From Siphonodentalium dalli (lineage: Eukaryota > Mollusca > Scaphopoda > Gadilida > Siphonodentaliidae), in assembly GCA_032622095.1 (NCBI GenBank), contig CP136069.1:71075319-71139318 (forward strand): DNA of 64,000 bases. The letters run 5' to 3'. This document shows, piece after piece, positions 48,463 to 60,595 of the stretch (the stretch's first letter is position 1; every line of letters starts with the position of its first letter). The notes beneath the pieces were generated by a model. The model saw only the letters and a program-made list of their open reading frames with translations. It was not told the origin of the DNA and ran no database searches. The translations under genes were made by a program, and so were the position numbers.

Positions 48463-48554
48463 ATGTAACGTGTACACGACATTTGAGGGCGGATCTTTCA
48501 ACACGCAGTGCATGGAGAACGGACATTGGTCGGAACCGCCTCCGAAATGCTGGG
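48463..48554 (+). CDS. Second-half CCP exon shared by copies A and B
   Basis: This 92-nt exon enters in phase 2 and leaves in phase 1. It lies between TGTTGACAG and the consensus donor G|GTAAGT. Its first base completes an Arg codon, and it then runs C-N-V-Y...GGSFNTQC, ENGHW, PPPKCW, giving Cys2, Cys3, the signature Trp and Cys4. The segment after Cys2 lacks the usual GY/GF pair and reads YTTFEGG instead. The phases fit only the half-exons at 42017 and 42468; joining it directly to the exon at 40442 breaks the frame. The intron before it is about 5.9 kb. Confidence 0.85.
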
Positions 48555-48984
48555 GTAAGTTAACATCATAGAACACATATATGTACACCCCCTCCAAAAA
48601 CATTGTGGTTATACTTGAATATTTGCATAGCCCGTCTGTGTTACACTAAATCATGTTCAGTGATTGGTGAACTGTCAATTTGGTCAATCGTTTCATAGCC
48701 CAATAGCACATACCGTAACACGAAGACGATGCCACCAAATGTTGACATGATCACTAAAAGCTGTCAGCAGAATAATTGGGCGTGCTTTTAAAAGTTCATC
48801 CGAATTGCATCTGAAGCCAGTTATTTATATTGATCATGTAATCGTTATGTGATTGTTAATCTTATATTCAGCTGACTTAATGTTCAGCGTGGGTTAGTCT
48901 GAAATTCTCGTCACATTGCGTGAAATAAATGAGAATATATTCAGCTTTTTATGGGAATAAATAATCATAAAGGTACATAAATAT

Positions 48985-49136
48985 AAGAAATTAATGCCGT
49001 GAATGTGTGTGTTGTTGTGGATATACGACACTGTGGTCATTGGTGGCACATTTAGTGAGAACAGCTTCGCGGTTCACACAATATACCACAACGACCTCTG
49101 CGCCGTATCCCCATATAACATACACACACACTAATT
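48985..49136. mobile_element. Palindromic element, family F copy 1
   Basis: GTGTGTGTTGTTGTGGATAT, CGACACTGTGGTC and inverted counterparts (CCGTATCCCC, ACACACACAC) form a foldback. A relative lies at 56085-56227. Confidence 0.6.
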
Positions 49137-49439
49137 TATTGCTTAATTAGTTACGTCTGTATGTCTGTCCGTCCGAATATATATCTCAGCCACTGGTTGT
49201 CAGATCCCATTTTAATGTGGTGTGGATGTTCACACGGGTTTCCAAAGGAGTGTTAATTGGTGTTGTTGGCATTTTTCATTGAAGCATTATTCTTCTTTGT
49301 GTATATCTGGAAATGTTTATCTTTTTGTCTGTCAGCATACAATATCGGTCATGGGTTATCTAATCTCAATGTGTATGCATGTTCGACATCATTAAGTCTT
49401 AGCCTTTCGGAAGAGTGTTGTTCACATTTTCCATTTTAA

Positions 49440-49668
49440 AGCAACATGGCTGGAGCTTCCTGAAAGTTTTGCGAAAACCGTGTGCCAATGCATTTTCTTA
49501 TATATGCGAGTCACCCATTGGGCGCCTCGCATATATAAGAGAATGCGTTGGCCTAACAATATTTACATTGACCGTGTAAGCCAGTGCATTCTCTTACATA
49601 TGCGAGTCCCCCATACACTGGCACGTGGCATTTAATGCTGTACCAGCGCAGCTCCCGTCACGAAAGGG
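49440..49668. mobile_element. TTAA-type MITE, family 1
   Basis: Follows TTAA and carries TGGAGCTTCCTGAAAG, the hairpin 49484-49552, TTGACCGTGTAAGCCAGTGC and the right end GCTCCCGTCACGAAAGGG followed by TTAG. Confidence 0.7.
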
Positions 49669-51331
49669 TTAGAGATACATGTGTTCTCCTTTAAATATTT
49701 GTAAATGATTATTTTTTTTAAATGGGGTTCGTCCTGGCCATGTTTCACTTTTGCAAAGTTGGGTATGTCAGCTCCTGTGGCGCAGCCTTTTGGCGCGTAA
49801 GACAAGGTCTCTGTAAACAAAAAAACAAAGCACACATCACAGATGAACATCTTTAGAAGTCTCATTCAGATTTGATTTATATTGCAGAAAAAACATCCAC
49901 TGATTGATTTAAACATATTTTAATTGACGGAGAGATGGCAGTTACATGATTTTGGTATTGGAGGACAAGTTCTCAACAAATGAGATATACCTCCCTAAGT
50001 TATACGTGGTTATACTTAAGTCACTTTAAATTCTGGTACTTGTGCTGGTTGTTGTGGGTCATATGCCAATCTGGGATATTCAGATGTGTGATTTTTTACA
50101 TTATGCTTCTTCTGTTCACCCAGGGACGTTGTGACAGTGGATTTGGGGTGTCTACCCTCAACTTAGGTCAAATGTTCAACAGTTTGAGATTTCATGACTG
50201 ACACATTAGTTGGGACATTTCACTCCATATATAGGTTGAATTTTTTTCGCAATGTTTGAAAAGTAACATATATTTCTACTTTTAGTCAAACTTTTTTTTT
50301 TTTTTTTTTTGCATGATCTAGAGAAATTAAGTATGTTTACACCATGAAATGGTCATCAGTTGGAAATTTTACAACCTTATGGGGTGTCAGGTTGAAAATA
50401 TTTCCAACAGTTAGCAAGTTCCAACCCAAGGGGGCGCGAATTATATTTCGCGAACATGGGAGTTTGGTCTCGTTCAAGATTCAAGGGGTGCAGTTGGGCA
50501 TTTCAAGGTGGACGGGCACCCACTAGACACGTCCCTGTTCACCTCATGAGATTCTTAGTGGGGCGTCTATTATGACTGGCATAGTTATTGCTTATGTAGA
50601 GGCTAGGTTCAGGCCACTAGGAGCGTATTTTCGAGCAAATGCACTTCTAAAGTAGCAATACCCGATTTATTGTGTTGTAGGGGGTCTGCAAACTAGAAAA
50701 ATAAGTATCTAGGCGGCATACTGTGACAGGTATGTGTGACATTACTGGTCTAATGATTAAATATTTTACAAAACTGGCAAGTTCACAAAAAAATTTAAAA
50801 ACATTTATACGTAACATGATTTTCGTATTCAGTGCAGGCCAACACCGTGTGTTTTGTTGTAGGAAAATAGCCCGATTTATCTCCCCTGAATTCTGTCATC
50901 CGCTTTTTGTGAGATTCTCACCATAGCTTGTTTTCTATTTCAAATATTTCTAAGGTCTAACATAGCTCTGTCAGGTGGAAGAAGCCTATTTACTGACATT
51001 TGCTCTGTCAGGTCTGCCTTTGGGTTGAAAATGTTCAATTTGAGTCAAAAATTGTTAAAATTGTGAATTTTGTATAACTCAGGCATAACTCAGTGACAAG
51101 TTGTACGAAGTAACTAAAATACAGTTATTTGTTTACAACTACCATTTCTGTCGACAATAACAAATGCTTGATGGGACCATGCTTAATGGCTCAGAATAAA
51201 TTTGAAGTACAGTACCCCCTCCCATGTTGGCCAAAATTGCTGCAAATTGTGTATTGCAACCTAAGTTATGGCCCTTTAGTTTCCCAAATAATTATTGAGA
51301 CCTATTCGATCAACAATGTTTTCACTTTCAG

Positions 51332-51508
51332 GTCAATGTCAGATTCCGAGCATTAACGAGGGGAAGGTTGCCATGGGAGCGGAAGGCCTGTACGTGGATC
51401 ACAGAACGGTTATCGAGTTTAACTGTGAGAACGGACTTCATATCAACGACACACGTGATGTGATGTGTATCAACGGTTCATGGACGTACATACCCAGATG
51501 CGTACCGG
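51332..51508 (+). CDS. CCP domain exon after the split module
   Basis: This 177-nt phase 1-1 exon follows the acceptor TTCACTTTCAG and ends at CCGG|GTGAGT. The CCP module has Cys1 in QCQIPSINEG, Cys2 in FNCENGLHI, Cys3 in MCINGSWTY and Cys4 in PRCVP. The loop before Cys2 carries GAEGLYVDH, longer than in exons 2 and 3. The linker from the previous exon is W-G-Q. Confidence 0.92.
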
Positions 51509-51884
51509 GTGAGTGCTCATACAGTGCGACATGTTGTTAGGCCTTGATCAAACGCACGCGCTGTTTTTAGATTAGCTAACACTGTTTATTACATGATCCT
51601 ACTCTTATTCCATTCAATAAACTCATTCTAAAGAGTGTGATATTAAACGTTCGTTTAATAACAGGAAATTGTACCAGGTGACCTTTGACTTCCGGTTTCT
51701 TGCATGTTTACATTCCGTACGCTACGTTTTAAAATACTATGGCTTCCAATATTTTTCCAACAAACTGTAATGAATGAAGAGTTTGAAAAGTTATGTCATT
51801 AAATAATATACGCTATTAAATACGCCAAAGATTCTTTATTTATCTGGGACTATTTCTTTACGCGGACAAACAAAGCATAGTTCA

Positions 51885-52150
51885 GTGAAACGTCATCGCA
51901 TGCCTTATAGAAGCCGATCTTAGTTTCGCGTCCTATTTGTTGATTTAATTATGTTTTGTCGAAGTTTTGGACCATGTAATAAATAGAATCTACAACGAGT
52001 CCCCAGTTTATAGCGGAATTTACCAAACTCGTCCAGTAAATTAGGTCTGAACCTCGCCAAAGGGTCGGTCCAGACCAAATTTACTGGACTCGTTTTGTAA
52101 ATTCCGCTATAAACTGGGGACTCGTTGTAGATCCTCTATTTATTGTTGTG
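51885..52150. mobile_element. Foldback element, family E, plus orientation
   Basis: ACGAGTCCCCAGTTTATAGC and its complement form arms around CCAGTAAATTAGGTCTG. The left flank GTCATCGCATGCCTTATAGA is shared, inverted, with the copy at 61430-61650. Confidence 0.7.
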
Positions 52151-53428
52151 TGGGGGACAAGCTTGTATTTGATCCAACAAGACGAAACGGTACGTTACCC
52201 GTCCTATTATGTTTTACACACTATTGTCCCACTTGAGTATATATTTACTCGATTAACATATTGTTATATCAGCGACTTTCGTTGTTGAAACAGAATCGTC
52301 TGACGGACTTCGTGTTCGGTACATCATAGCATACGACAACGAATAACCAACTAACCGTAACTGCTAGCTGTGAATCGTCTCTACAGTGGACCTTTCCACA
52401 GCTGCCAATCAAATAATTATTAGAGGAAATTTTCGACCAATCAGTGACTGAGCCGGCCAATGGCTGCATTGGAAATTCTGCTGCCATCTTTCTTCGCCCT
52501 AATTTTGATATCCATGCATACATTTAGTGTTAAATTGGCTATAATCAAATAACTTTTTTGTTGTCAAATCATAATATACTGAGATTCATATTTGCGCCAT
52601 GATGTTATAAATTTATCCGTGATTATAAAAGTGTTTTTCATTTAGCATGACACTTGTCATAATTTTCAGATTTAACGGCAAAACGAATGTATGTTCTATG
52701 GTTTAGATATATTAAAGAGTTCAGGGATCTGTCTATCTGTTCTGGTCTGTTCACGATTTTCTTCCAGACCACTTGACCGATTTCAACCAAATTAGGGGTG
52801 GTACCAGTGGGCAGTACCACCCATGTGGGTGTGGCCTCTGTGGAAAGCTCCATTATATCCGGTAGCTAAAGTACTGACATGTGGCGTATACGTGTGATCA
52901 AGCCCTTCATCCTGGTGCGTAATTTTGTTTAGGGAATATCTGCTGGTGTCGTAAATTCTGACACACCGCGTACATGTGTATCTACATGTACATAGTGTCT
53001 GCGTCTTCTTTTGTCGACATATTAATCAAAATGTTGCTACTATAATTTCAATACGTCCTATGTTGGTTAGAGTAGCACTGACAAATTCGTCTGAATTAAT
53101 TTGAAATTGAAACTACGACTTACCATCTACCATGGATTCAGACGAAGGTTTTAATTAAATGCCCCATTCATCACTATACATTGATAATTTCCGAAAGATG
53201 TGTGTGTCGAATCACAGTCGTAAAGTCATTGGTAAAGCCGCGACGACATCGGCGCAAGCGAATTTTAAAAATTCTTATATCGGCAGTCATAGCAATAGGG
53301 ATTCTACGCCACTAAAGCCCCCCGCAGACTTTAATAATCGAGATGAGCAATCAGACTCGCGAGCGCGTTGCTCGCGTGTCGTGTTCCCCGCAAACTTGAA
53401 CAATTCGGCTCAGCACTCCAAGAATTTA

Positions 53429-53928
53429 CAGTACCAGTCAGAAGAAGTGGTATATGTGGCGCGCCTTTATTGCGATATTGAGCGCGCTTAATTTCTAAAA
53501 AAAGCGCGATTATAGCGCAATACCAACAATCTGCCGCGCTTATTATTGCGATATTGAACGCAAAATATTGCGATAGTAAGCGCGCTAAATTTCATACAGA
53601 CCCGATAGTGTTATATTTATATTATATAGATACTGTGTGTATATAGGTACATAAGTGTACATATAGCATTTACAACTAATATATACAAATCTAAAACCTT
53701 GTTTCTAGTTATGCAATAAACAATATAGAAGCAATAATTTGATTTAAATATCACAATTTTGAGCGCAAGATGTCGCAATATTAAGCGCGAAATATTGCGA
53801 TATTAAGCCCAAAATATTGTAATAATATCGCAAGCGGCGCGCTTACAAGCATTTCCACTTGCAATGCTATTGCGATATTTGGCGCGAATATAGCGCGCTT
53901 AAAATACCACTTCTGTTGACTGGTACTG
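53429..53928. mobile_element. TA-flanked 500-bp MITE rich in GCGCGCTTA/TTGCGATATT
   Basis: TA|CAGTACCAGTCAGAAGAAG and CTTCTGTTGACTGGTACTG|TA form 25-bp terminal inverted repeats with a TA duplication (Tc1/mariner pattern). The interior repeats TTGCGATATT and GCGCGCTTA on both strands many times. Confidence 0.8.
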
Positions 53929-55132
53929 TAATTGATTCCAGACCGATATCGCGTGACTTCCATCATCAAAAACTTAGAAAGTGATACCCCCGTATCTACC
54001 CACAGTGCCAGGTTTATTTTCAATAACGGGGAGGGTCCAATTTATCCATGCCTTCATTAACTGCTTCGGTGACCAAAAAATACAGATATCAAAACAATGA
54101 CCTAAATATCAGTCACATTCCGAACCGAATTATATAGTCTTGGTTTATTCCAGATTTAGTTGAACAGACATCACCATTTGGACGAGAACAATTTTGTTAA
54201 CACAAACGGGTTGTAGGGATGAGCTGTATCATGCATTGTTGCAGAAATTATTGTACTTTCGAGTTAAATAGGGATTTAACGATAACTGATTTTTTGAATG
54301 TGCATCGTGAATTTGAATGAATGCATGAATGAATGCTTTATTTTCTCAGCCTACAACTATTTACACTATTTACACATAGAACAAACATTAGCGGTTCACA
54401 GAAACATTACGAAACAGATATTCTCAGCTGTAACATCGCACAGCTAGCTACGTGTACTACAGTGGACTAAACAGAAATGCAACTTTAAATAGCATACACC
54501 CCGGACATATACTATACAATCACACGAGAACAGCTAAAAATACAAATACCTTATTTTCGTTGAAAAAATGGTCATGTTCTACTCGGAAGCCTACTAGTTT
54601 ATTATGTCAGAAACTCGTTTATATATGTATATATGTTTTAAGGGCATCATTAACATGGCATAAGACGATTGGTAAAAGTATAGCCACACAACAGCCATAT
54701 ATACATAAGCTGCTGCATGACTTCAGAAAGGTCAGCAAGTATATAGTTTAAGTTGAGTAATATGTATATGTATATACAACTCATTACCCATAAACTATCT
54801 TATTTTTTCCGAAGATTCTTTTTGAATCGTACATGTACTATTTTTCGCTCTGTTTTAAATTCGCGCGCACACGGGTGCCCGAAAAACAGTACAGCGAGAA
54901 TTTAACTATAAGGTAATGAATATAAGAACAAAATATTTCTCCATGTTCTTCTTGGTGGTTATGTTTTAGACTTTAAAACTGTGTGCACATTTACCCACTG
55001 TGAGAGCCTTGGTTCCCTGCGATGCTCGAATACACGTGACCTATGTTTCTACTATCCATTATTAGGCTGACCGGATGGCACTTGATGGAGACCACCTACC
55101 GTGATATCATAACGTCGATTTTCCTTTTTCAG

Positions 55133-55306
55133 CACCGTGCGAGAAGCCCCCACCGACCATCGAACACGGATGGAGGGTGTTCATGGGACAGAGTCACGGG
55201 GACAAGTCACGATACTTCTGCCGCGATGGATATAAAATCGATGGTGATGAATATATGCAATGTCAGTATGGTATCTGGGTGGACAACACCCCCACGTGCA
55301 TAGAAG
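55133..55306 (+). CDS. CCP domain exon, penultimate
   Basis: This 174-nt phase 1-1 exon follows the strong acceptor TTCCTTTTTCAG and ends at GAAG|GTGGGT. The CCP module has Cys1 in PCEKPPPTIEHG, Cys2 in YFCRDGYKI, Cys3 in QCQYGIWVDN and Cys4 in PTCIE. It is complete and canonical, with an acidic strand (IDGDEY) between Cys2 and Cys3. Confidence 0.93.
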
Positions 55307-56421
55307 GTGGGTATACGGATAACCAGGGACGTGGCTACAGGGTCTTCGTTGGGGGTCCACGTCTTGGAATAACCTTTATCTTAATCCGTGCTATACTAAA
55401 TACTCATTGATAAGCAGTCATCACTCATGTAATAAATTCAAACGACCATATATGAACATTCCTCCAATAAATAGGATTCATTGTACTATCTGTCATCTGC
55501 TTAATTTTCCTGAAAAGCATCCAACTGATATACATTTATATGTTATAACGTTCCATGCCGTGTATACCTGCATAACTGAGTGGGAGAATTCATTTAGTAT
55601 ATAAAGGGTTACAGGACCACATAAAAGAAATAAGGTAGGTCTTCATCGCCAGTCCAGGTTCGGGATGTGGGGGGGGGGGCTTTGCTTCTTGTTACGGTGG
55701 CATGCACCCCATACATAGTAGGCAACACCTACTGTGTGTGTGGGCTTATAGTAAGCTACTCACAAACTCAAACCCTACATATGCTCTTCAGTGGAATTAT
55801 AGCATACAAAAGTGGGCTGTAGGAGAGGGCTGACAGCCCTTTCAAATCTTTCCGGGGATCATCCCAAACTCTAAACTTATAGTGTTCGAGCCCCCTATAG
55901 AGATTCATGTACATATTATACAGTTTATATCCAACATCGGGGAGCAAATATATGTGTATTCCATCAAGGCAAGGAATGTTTATCATCAAGAGAATATCCA
56001 CAAGCGGTTAGCAAATAACTCTAACATATTATTGCACAAAAAGAAAGTGTGATATGTAATAATTTTACATTAAGTATAATATAAGAAATGAATATAGTGG
56101 GTGTGTGTGTGTTATTGGGGGATACGGCACCGTGGTCGGTAGGTACATTGTGTAAACCGCGAACCTATTTACACTAAATGTTCCACAACGACCACAGCGC
56201 AATATCCCCCAATAACACACACACCCATTGTTTTGTTAATAGGTCATATGGGGGGGGGGGGCAAATAAGCGTCAATGATACGGGCGCGCATGTTCCAGAT
56301 TACCATGCATACAGACATTGCGCGTGTGGACATCTGACCTACTCTCATATGGCAAAATATATTAGATAGAGTTACCTCGCTTCATTCGCCCGACTAAGTG
56401 TTCAACAATCTTGTTTTGCAG
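55307..56421 (+). other. Last CCP gene intron
   Basis: Contains poly-G runs (near 55671 and 56250) and the second family F palindrome. No exon recognised. Confidence 0.65.
56085..56227. mobile_element. Palindromic element, family F copy 2
   Basis: GGGTGTGTGTGTGTTATTGG, GGATACGGCACCGTGGTCG and inverted counterparts CGACCACAGCGC and CCAATAACACACACACCC form a foldback related to 48985-49136. Confidence 0.7.
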
Positions 56422-56714
56422 TCCACTGCAAAAATCCTGGAACACTGGAGCACGGACAGATATATAAAACAGGCAAGGAGGGGAAGTTTAAGTTCCAGAA
56501 GTATATCGTGACCATCCGACACGGAGCAAGGCTTGAGTACGAATGCGATCGCAACTTCATGCTCGATGGACCCCCATCTGGGGCGACGTGCATCAACGGG
56601 GTATGGAGCCCGAATGAGAAACCGCGGTGCGTGCGCGGAACACACCCGCTGTTCCGGAAGATATGGCGGCCAATCCAGGAAAAGGCGAACCCTTACGCAA
56701 ATCCGTTCAAATAA
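56422..56714 (+). CDS. Last CCP domain exon with C-terminal tail and stop
   Basis: This terminal exon follows TTGTTTTGCAG, enters in phase 1 and runs 97 codons to TAA. It encodes the last CCP module: Cys1 in HCKNPGTLEHG, a Lys-rich insertion of about ten residues (KTGKEGKFKFQ) before the strand GARLEYEC, Cys3 in TCINGVWSP and Cys4 in PRCVRG. A tail of about 25 residues follows, rich in aromatic, basic and proline residues (PLFRKIWRP near its start, NPYANPFK at the very end). There is no hydrophobic anchor, which supports a secreted product. The tail has no domain I recognise. Confidence 0.92.
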
Positions 56715-56836
56715 ATGACGAGTGACTTTGCGAAATCAATACAACGAACTAACATTCACCTTTCCATGAAAACAGAAGCGATTGACAATCAGAATGCTAA
56801 GATTTACAAATTCACACTCTCCCGACGATGAAACAC

Positions 56837-56904
56837 GGTCACGAATCACGTGGTCACGAATCACGTTGTCACGAATCACGTGGTCTCGAATAACGTCGTC
56901 ACGA
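56837..56904. repeat. 15-bp tandem repeat in the probable 3' UTR
   Basis: Four copies of a 15-bp unit (GGTCACGAATCACGT and variants) plus a partial fifth lie between the stop codon and the polyadenylation hexamer. Two unit junctions create CACGTG E-box palindromes. Confidence 0.8.
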
Positions 56905-56913
56905 TCAAGATGA

Positions 56914-56919
56914 AATAAA
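56914..56919 (+). other. Candidate polyadenylation signal of the CCP gene
   Basis: AATAAA about 200 nt after the stop codon, on the coding strand, is the first canonical hexamer downstream of the last exon. The 3' UTR up to here would contain the short tandem repeat at 56837-56904. Confidence 0.5.
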
Positions 56920-59105
56920 ATAGCGGATTTTGAAAACTATATGGAGGACGAGCATATCACTAATTATATTTCGAACACTTGCTACCCAAAATACTCAGTA
57001 GTTTTCTTCTACCAGAATTTACAATAGCAACACAATTCGCTTGAATACAATGATAAGAATGTTAGACGGCCGCTGTATGAAATTAAGAAACTGTCGCGTT
57101 TTTTGTTGGTATAGTTTTCAAATTCCGATATCAATATTTCATCTTGGGATCACGTGATTCCTGACCGTGACTGTGAAACAGATTCACCCAATAACATTGA
57201 TTGAGTGTGACATTACATTCAGTGGAAATAGACGACGAAGCGTGACGGTGGCATATAAATCTTCGCCGCGTGTGGAGCGAAGAATGGAAATTTTGCGGCA
57301 TGATGATTCGGGATGAGTTGCAGAACGTATATATGCGAAATCAGTGTATATACCCCCCTCATGAATGTGAAAAACACAACATGACTTTGTGCGATATGGT
57401 GTAACATGGGTGGAATTTCGTCGGAAACCGACAACATTAAAACGGTACAGGGAAATGGTTGGCTGGAATGTCGACCAGAATTATGGATCTCATTCTGAAT
57501 TTACATGAACATGCAAATGACAATTTTTGAACTTGACGATGTTGGCAATATTAATATGTAACATTTAGTTGACGGTGATTTCTCACTGTTTGTATTCATG
57601 TCATGTTTTGTTGTTTCGAGGCAGTAGACACATTTCGCACAATGAACGATAACCGATCATGATTACGAATAGGGTAATACGTCACTAGAATATTGTGTTC
57701 TTTCTATTCGTTGTCGTTTTCCCAGTCCATTGTTACGATTATGGTTTTGGATTTTCAACAAAACTCACAAATACATCATATAGTAATAAATTCGCGATCG
57801 TTTAGCACCACCTCAAGATGACTCTGAGTTTATGTTCTTAATTTGTAATCGCCATGTGGCCGTAATGTGTATATATTAGTGGTAATCAAATCATTCGTCG
57901 TCGTGACAGCACGAGAATGTTGCGAAACAAAAAGCGCTAAGCTATGACCTGATAACAACATAATTTTTGTACAAAATAATCACGAAACGCAGAACCATAG
58001 TCCCCTTAATGCGAGTGGCAAGCACGATTGTTTCACAAACTCGTAGTCGTCAATTCTGCGAAAAGGTCCGAAAACATTACGACTACAAATACCTGTTCGT
58101 AATAATTATTTGTCGTTCAATATTCGAAAGCTGTCTATTCGCCCATCATTGTTTTGTGTATCATTTTTGAATAATATGAAAATCACACATTCCCAAAGGT
58201 TGTAGATCATAGATTGCAACAGATAACAGACGTAGACGTGGTCGATGGACTTTGTTTTGGGAGGGGGTGGCATCTAACTTCAACTCTCTAGCTGCGGACA
58301 TTCTGGGTTAGACTTGAACATAGGATCAAATCTCAAGCATATGGAAATTCTGTTGAAACTTGCGGCTTCATTGTTCTAACTATTGAAAAATTACCAACCA
58401 AATTACTGCTGTGTGGTAGGAAAATTTCCTGCCTGGAGTCCTGAAAGTGTTAATTGGTCGAAATAATATACATAATTGATAATAATGTTTAATAAATGAC
58501 ATAATTATTACTTTACAAGGCATACATTTTACACTAAATAGCGGCTGAAAAATTAACATAACGAAATAATAAAAACAAATTAACCAAATAATTTTATATA
58601 TGAAAATATACATATTACAAGCTATTTTCCACACAGCTATTTCCAGCTGTTTTTTATAGACATGGACATCTAACTGTCGATAATTCTGTTCAGGATTGGT
58701 CACTAAAATTATATAATACCAGTTTAACGCCGGCATCTAAAGATATAATATTTTACAAGCAAAGACTTCGTTTAAATAATGTGCTCTCCAACATGCTTTA
58801 TTCGAGAACGCCTCGTCAGATTCTCAAAACTCAGAAGGCGATCGGCCAAGGTTAATTTATATTTCAAAAGCTTTCTATACCATTCTCGTTTAAACTGGAG
58901 ATGCATACCACCTATATTTGAATAATATAATATCTGGTTAAACAATACATACATGTATTTAATCCAAACCTTTTTATCAACATTGTTATTATATCATGAA
59001 ATAACCGTTTTCACATTGTGCATACAATGTGGGAAATTTAGTAGATTTCTTAACTTAATATGTTAAGATGGAAAGCTTTTACCTGTATTATATCTGCCAT
59101 CTCCG

Positions 59106-59677
59106 AGCCTTGAAATAGTGTGTCTGTCATTTGCAGACTTAGGTCCCCCAGAACATATTTTAATAGCATATTAATATACAGAGACTAAGGGATTGGAGGA
59201 CACATTCTTATATGGACCTCCGCTACCCAGAATACAGAATAAGTATAACAACAAATATAAACAGTATTTTAAACAGGATAGTTTTGACATGACGGGTGCA
59301 TGTATACACTAATAATTGAATATGAATAACTATAGGTATTACTGGTCAGTGATATATATAGTGTGGTTGTGGGGGGGGGGGGGGGGGGGGTAAGAGTGTG
59401 ATGCAAGTTAAATATATCGGTCATGTTTTTCGTTAAGGGGTGATAAATCTGATAAGATGCATAATTGAGGTGACTAATGAGTGGACATCACCACGTTCAA
59501 CTGAATGGGGAACTTCAATCTTATCCTAGGTCTCCCATAGAAATTGATGCCTCAGCAGAATGTGGTCCCCAGAGGGTGAATTTGGTTACGCTAGCACGCC
59601 GTGCGAGATAGCGTCACTAAATTCACCCTTTAGGAAACTCATTCTGCAAATGAAAGACACACTATTGCAAGGCTTTT
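59106..59677. mobile_element. Second copy of the 9-bp-TSD MITE, with an insert
   Basis: The left end AGCCTTGAAATAGTGTGTC and right end GACACACTATTGCAAGGC match the copy at 45480. Flanks CCATCTCCG and CCATCTCGC agree at 7 of 9. About 400 bp with an 18-G run interrupts it. Confidence 0.65.
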
Positions 59678-60595
59678 CCATCTCGCTTACCAACGATCCA
59701 AGGGCGATGGTTGCAAAATATTCAATGAAATTTGTGTATATTATGAAAGAAAATTATTGTTATTCACGGGTTATTATTGCGAATGAAGAAATACCATACT
59801 TGTGTAGTATTATAAATAGAATAAATATTTACAACCCACATTCATCTCCCAATTGCGTTAATCCTTTCTTTTCTAAATACTCATTGACTAGTAGCTCCCT
59901 TAGGAAATGTTCAGATAATAAGTTCAACAAACGACCGTTGTTGAACAAATTATCTGAACATTTCGCACTAATGCATATGAATCCTCCTGCACATAATTAT
60001 ATTATCATTTCGTCTGCTCATTTTCATGAACGTACCTCCAAATGAATAATGGATCATTTAGATATATATTTTGTTTAGAGAGGGTTATTATTAATCATCG
60101 CAACAGGTTACATTGTTACTTGGGTTCTCTTTGTTATGTATCTGGTTCCGTGCAGGATCCTAGCGGATAAATTGGAACAGACTGGGTCCAGTTACGTGAA
60201 AGCAACGTATGACATAGTTGGGACTTAATATTGTCTTAAGTTCAAAGTTCACTAATATGTGCGTTTAACGAACAAGATCTTAACTTAATAATTATAATAC
60301 ATAACACGCGTACGGAGTATATTAATATAAATCCACCCACATGCATCTCAGATCATACTTAAATGCATTAAATTTTACATGGCATAATGTGGAATTAAGA
60401 AAATAGCATGGTACAGGACCCGCTGTCATCGGATGCCATGAGAGCATATAGCAATATGAACTATCTCCTCACTTTTTGTTAATTATAAACGCTCTGTATT
60501 ACATTCATCGCTTTGGTGTAATCAAAGCACTCATGTAAACTTGTTATGCAACGTAGCCCTGTTGTATCAAAGTTCATACACATTGTATTAGTTAA

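Larger units (their letters stand above)
48555..51331 (+). other. CCP gene intron
   Basis: Contains a palindromic element (48985-49136), a family 1 MITE (49440-49668) and a T-run of about 22 (near 50290). No exon recognised. Confidence 0.6.
51509..55132 (+). other. CCP gene intron
   Basis: Contains a foldback family E copy (51885-52150), the TA-flanked GCGATATT-rich MITE (53429-53928), GAATGAATGC iterations (54313-54340) and a family 2 right-end fragment (about 54910-55015). No exon recognised. Confidence 0.6.
26123..56714 (+). other. Multi-exon gene for a CCP (sushi) repeat protein, 3' part
   Basis: This entry groups the exons listed separately below. Joined with one of the two alternative half-exons they give about 450 codons with no stop until TAA: seven consecutive CCP modules, each with four cysteines and a tryptophan between Cys3 and Cys4, then a short tail. 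Every junction keeps frame (phase 1 between modules, phase 2 inside the split module) and uses AG/GT borders. CCP modules are extracellular beta-sandwich units for protein or glycan binding, known from complement regulators, adhesion proteins and synaptic matrix proteins, so a secreted product is inferred. There is no transmembrane segment or GPI-type hydrophobic end. The 5' exons were not found. A Hikaru genki-like synaptic protein (Ig plus CCPs) is one candidate among many; no Ig exon was recognised, so no symbol is given. Confidence 0.85.

Noticed and set aside
59560-60045. 161-codon plus-strand frame
   Set aside because: It begins inside the right arm of the 9-bp-TSD element; composition is low in domain-like features.
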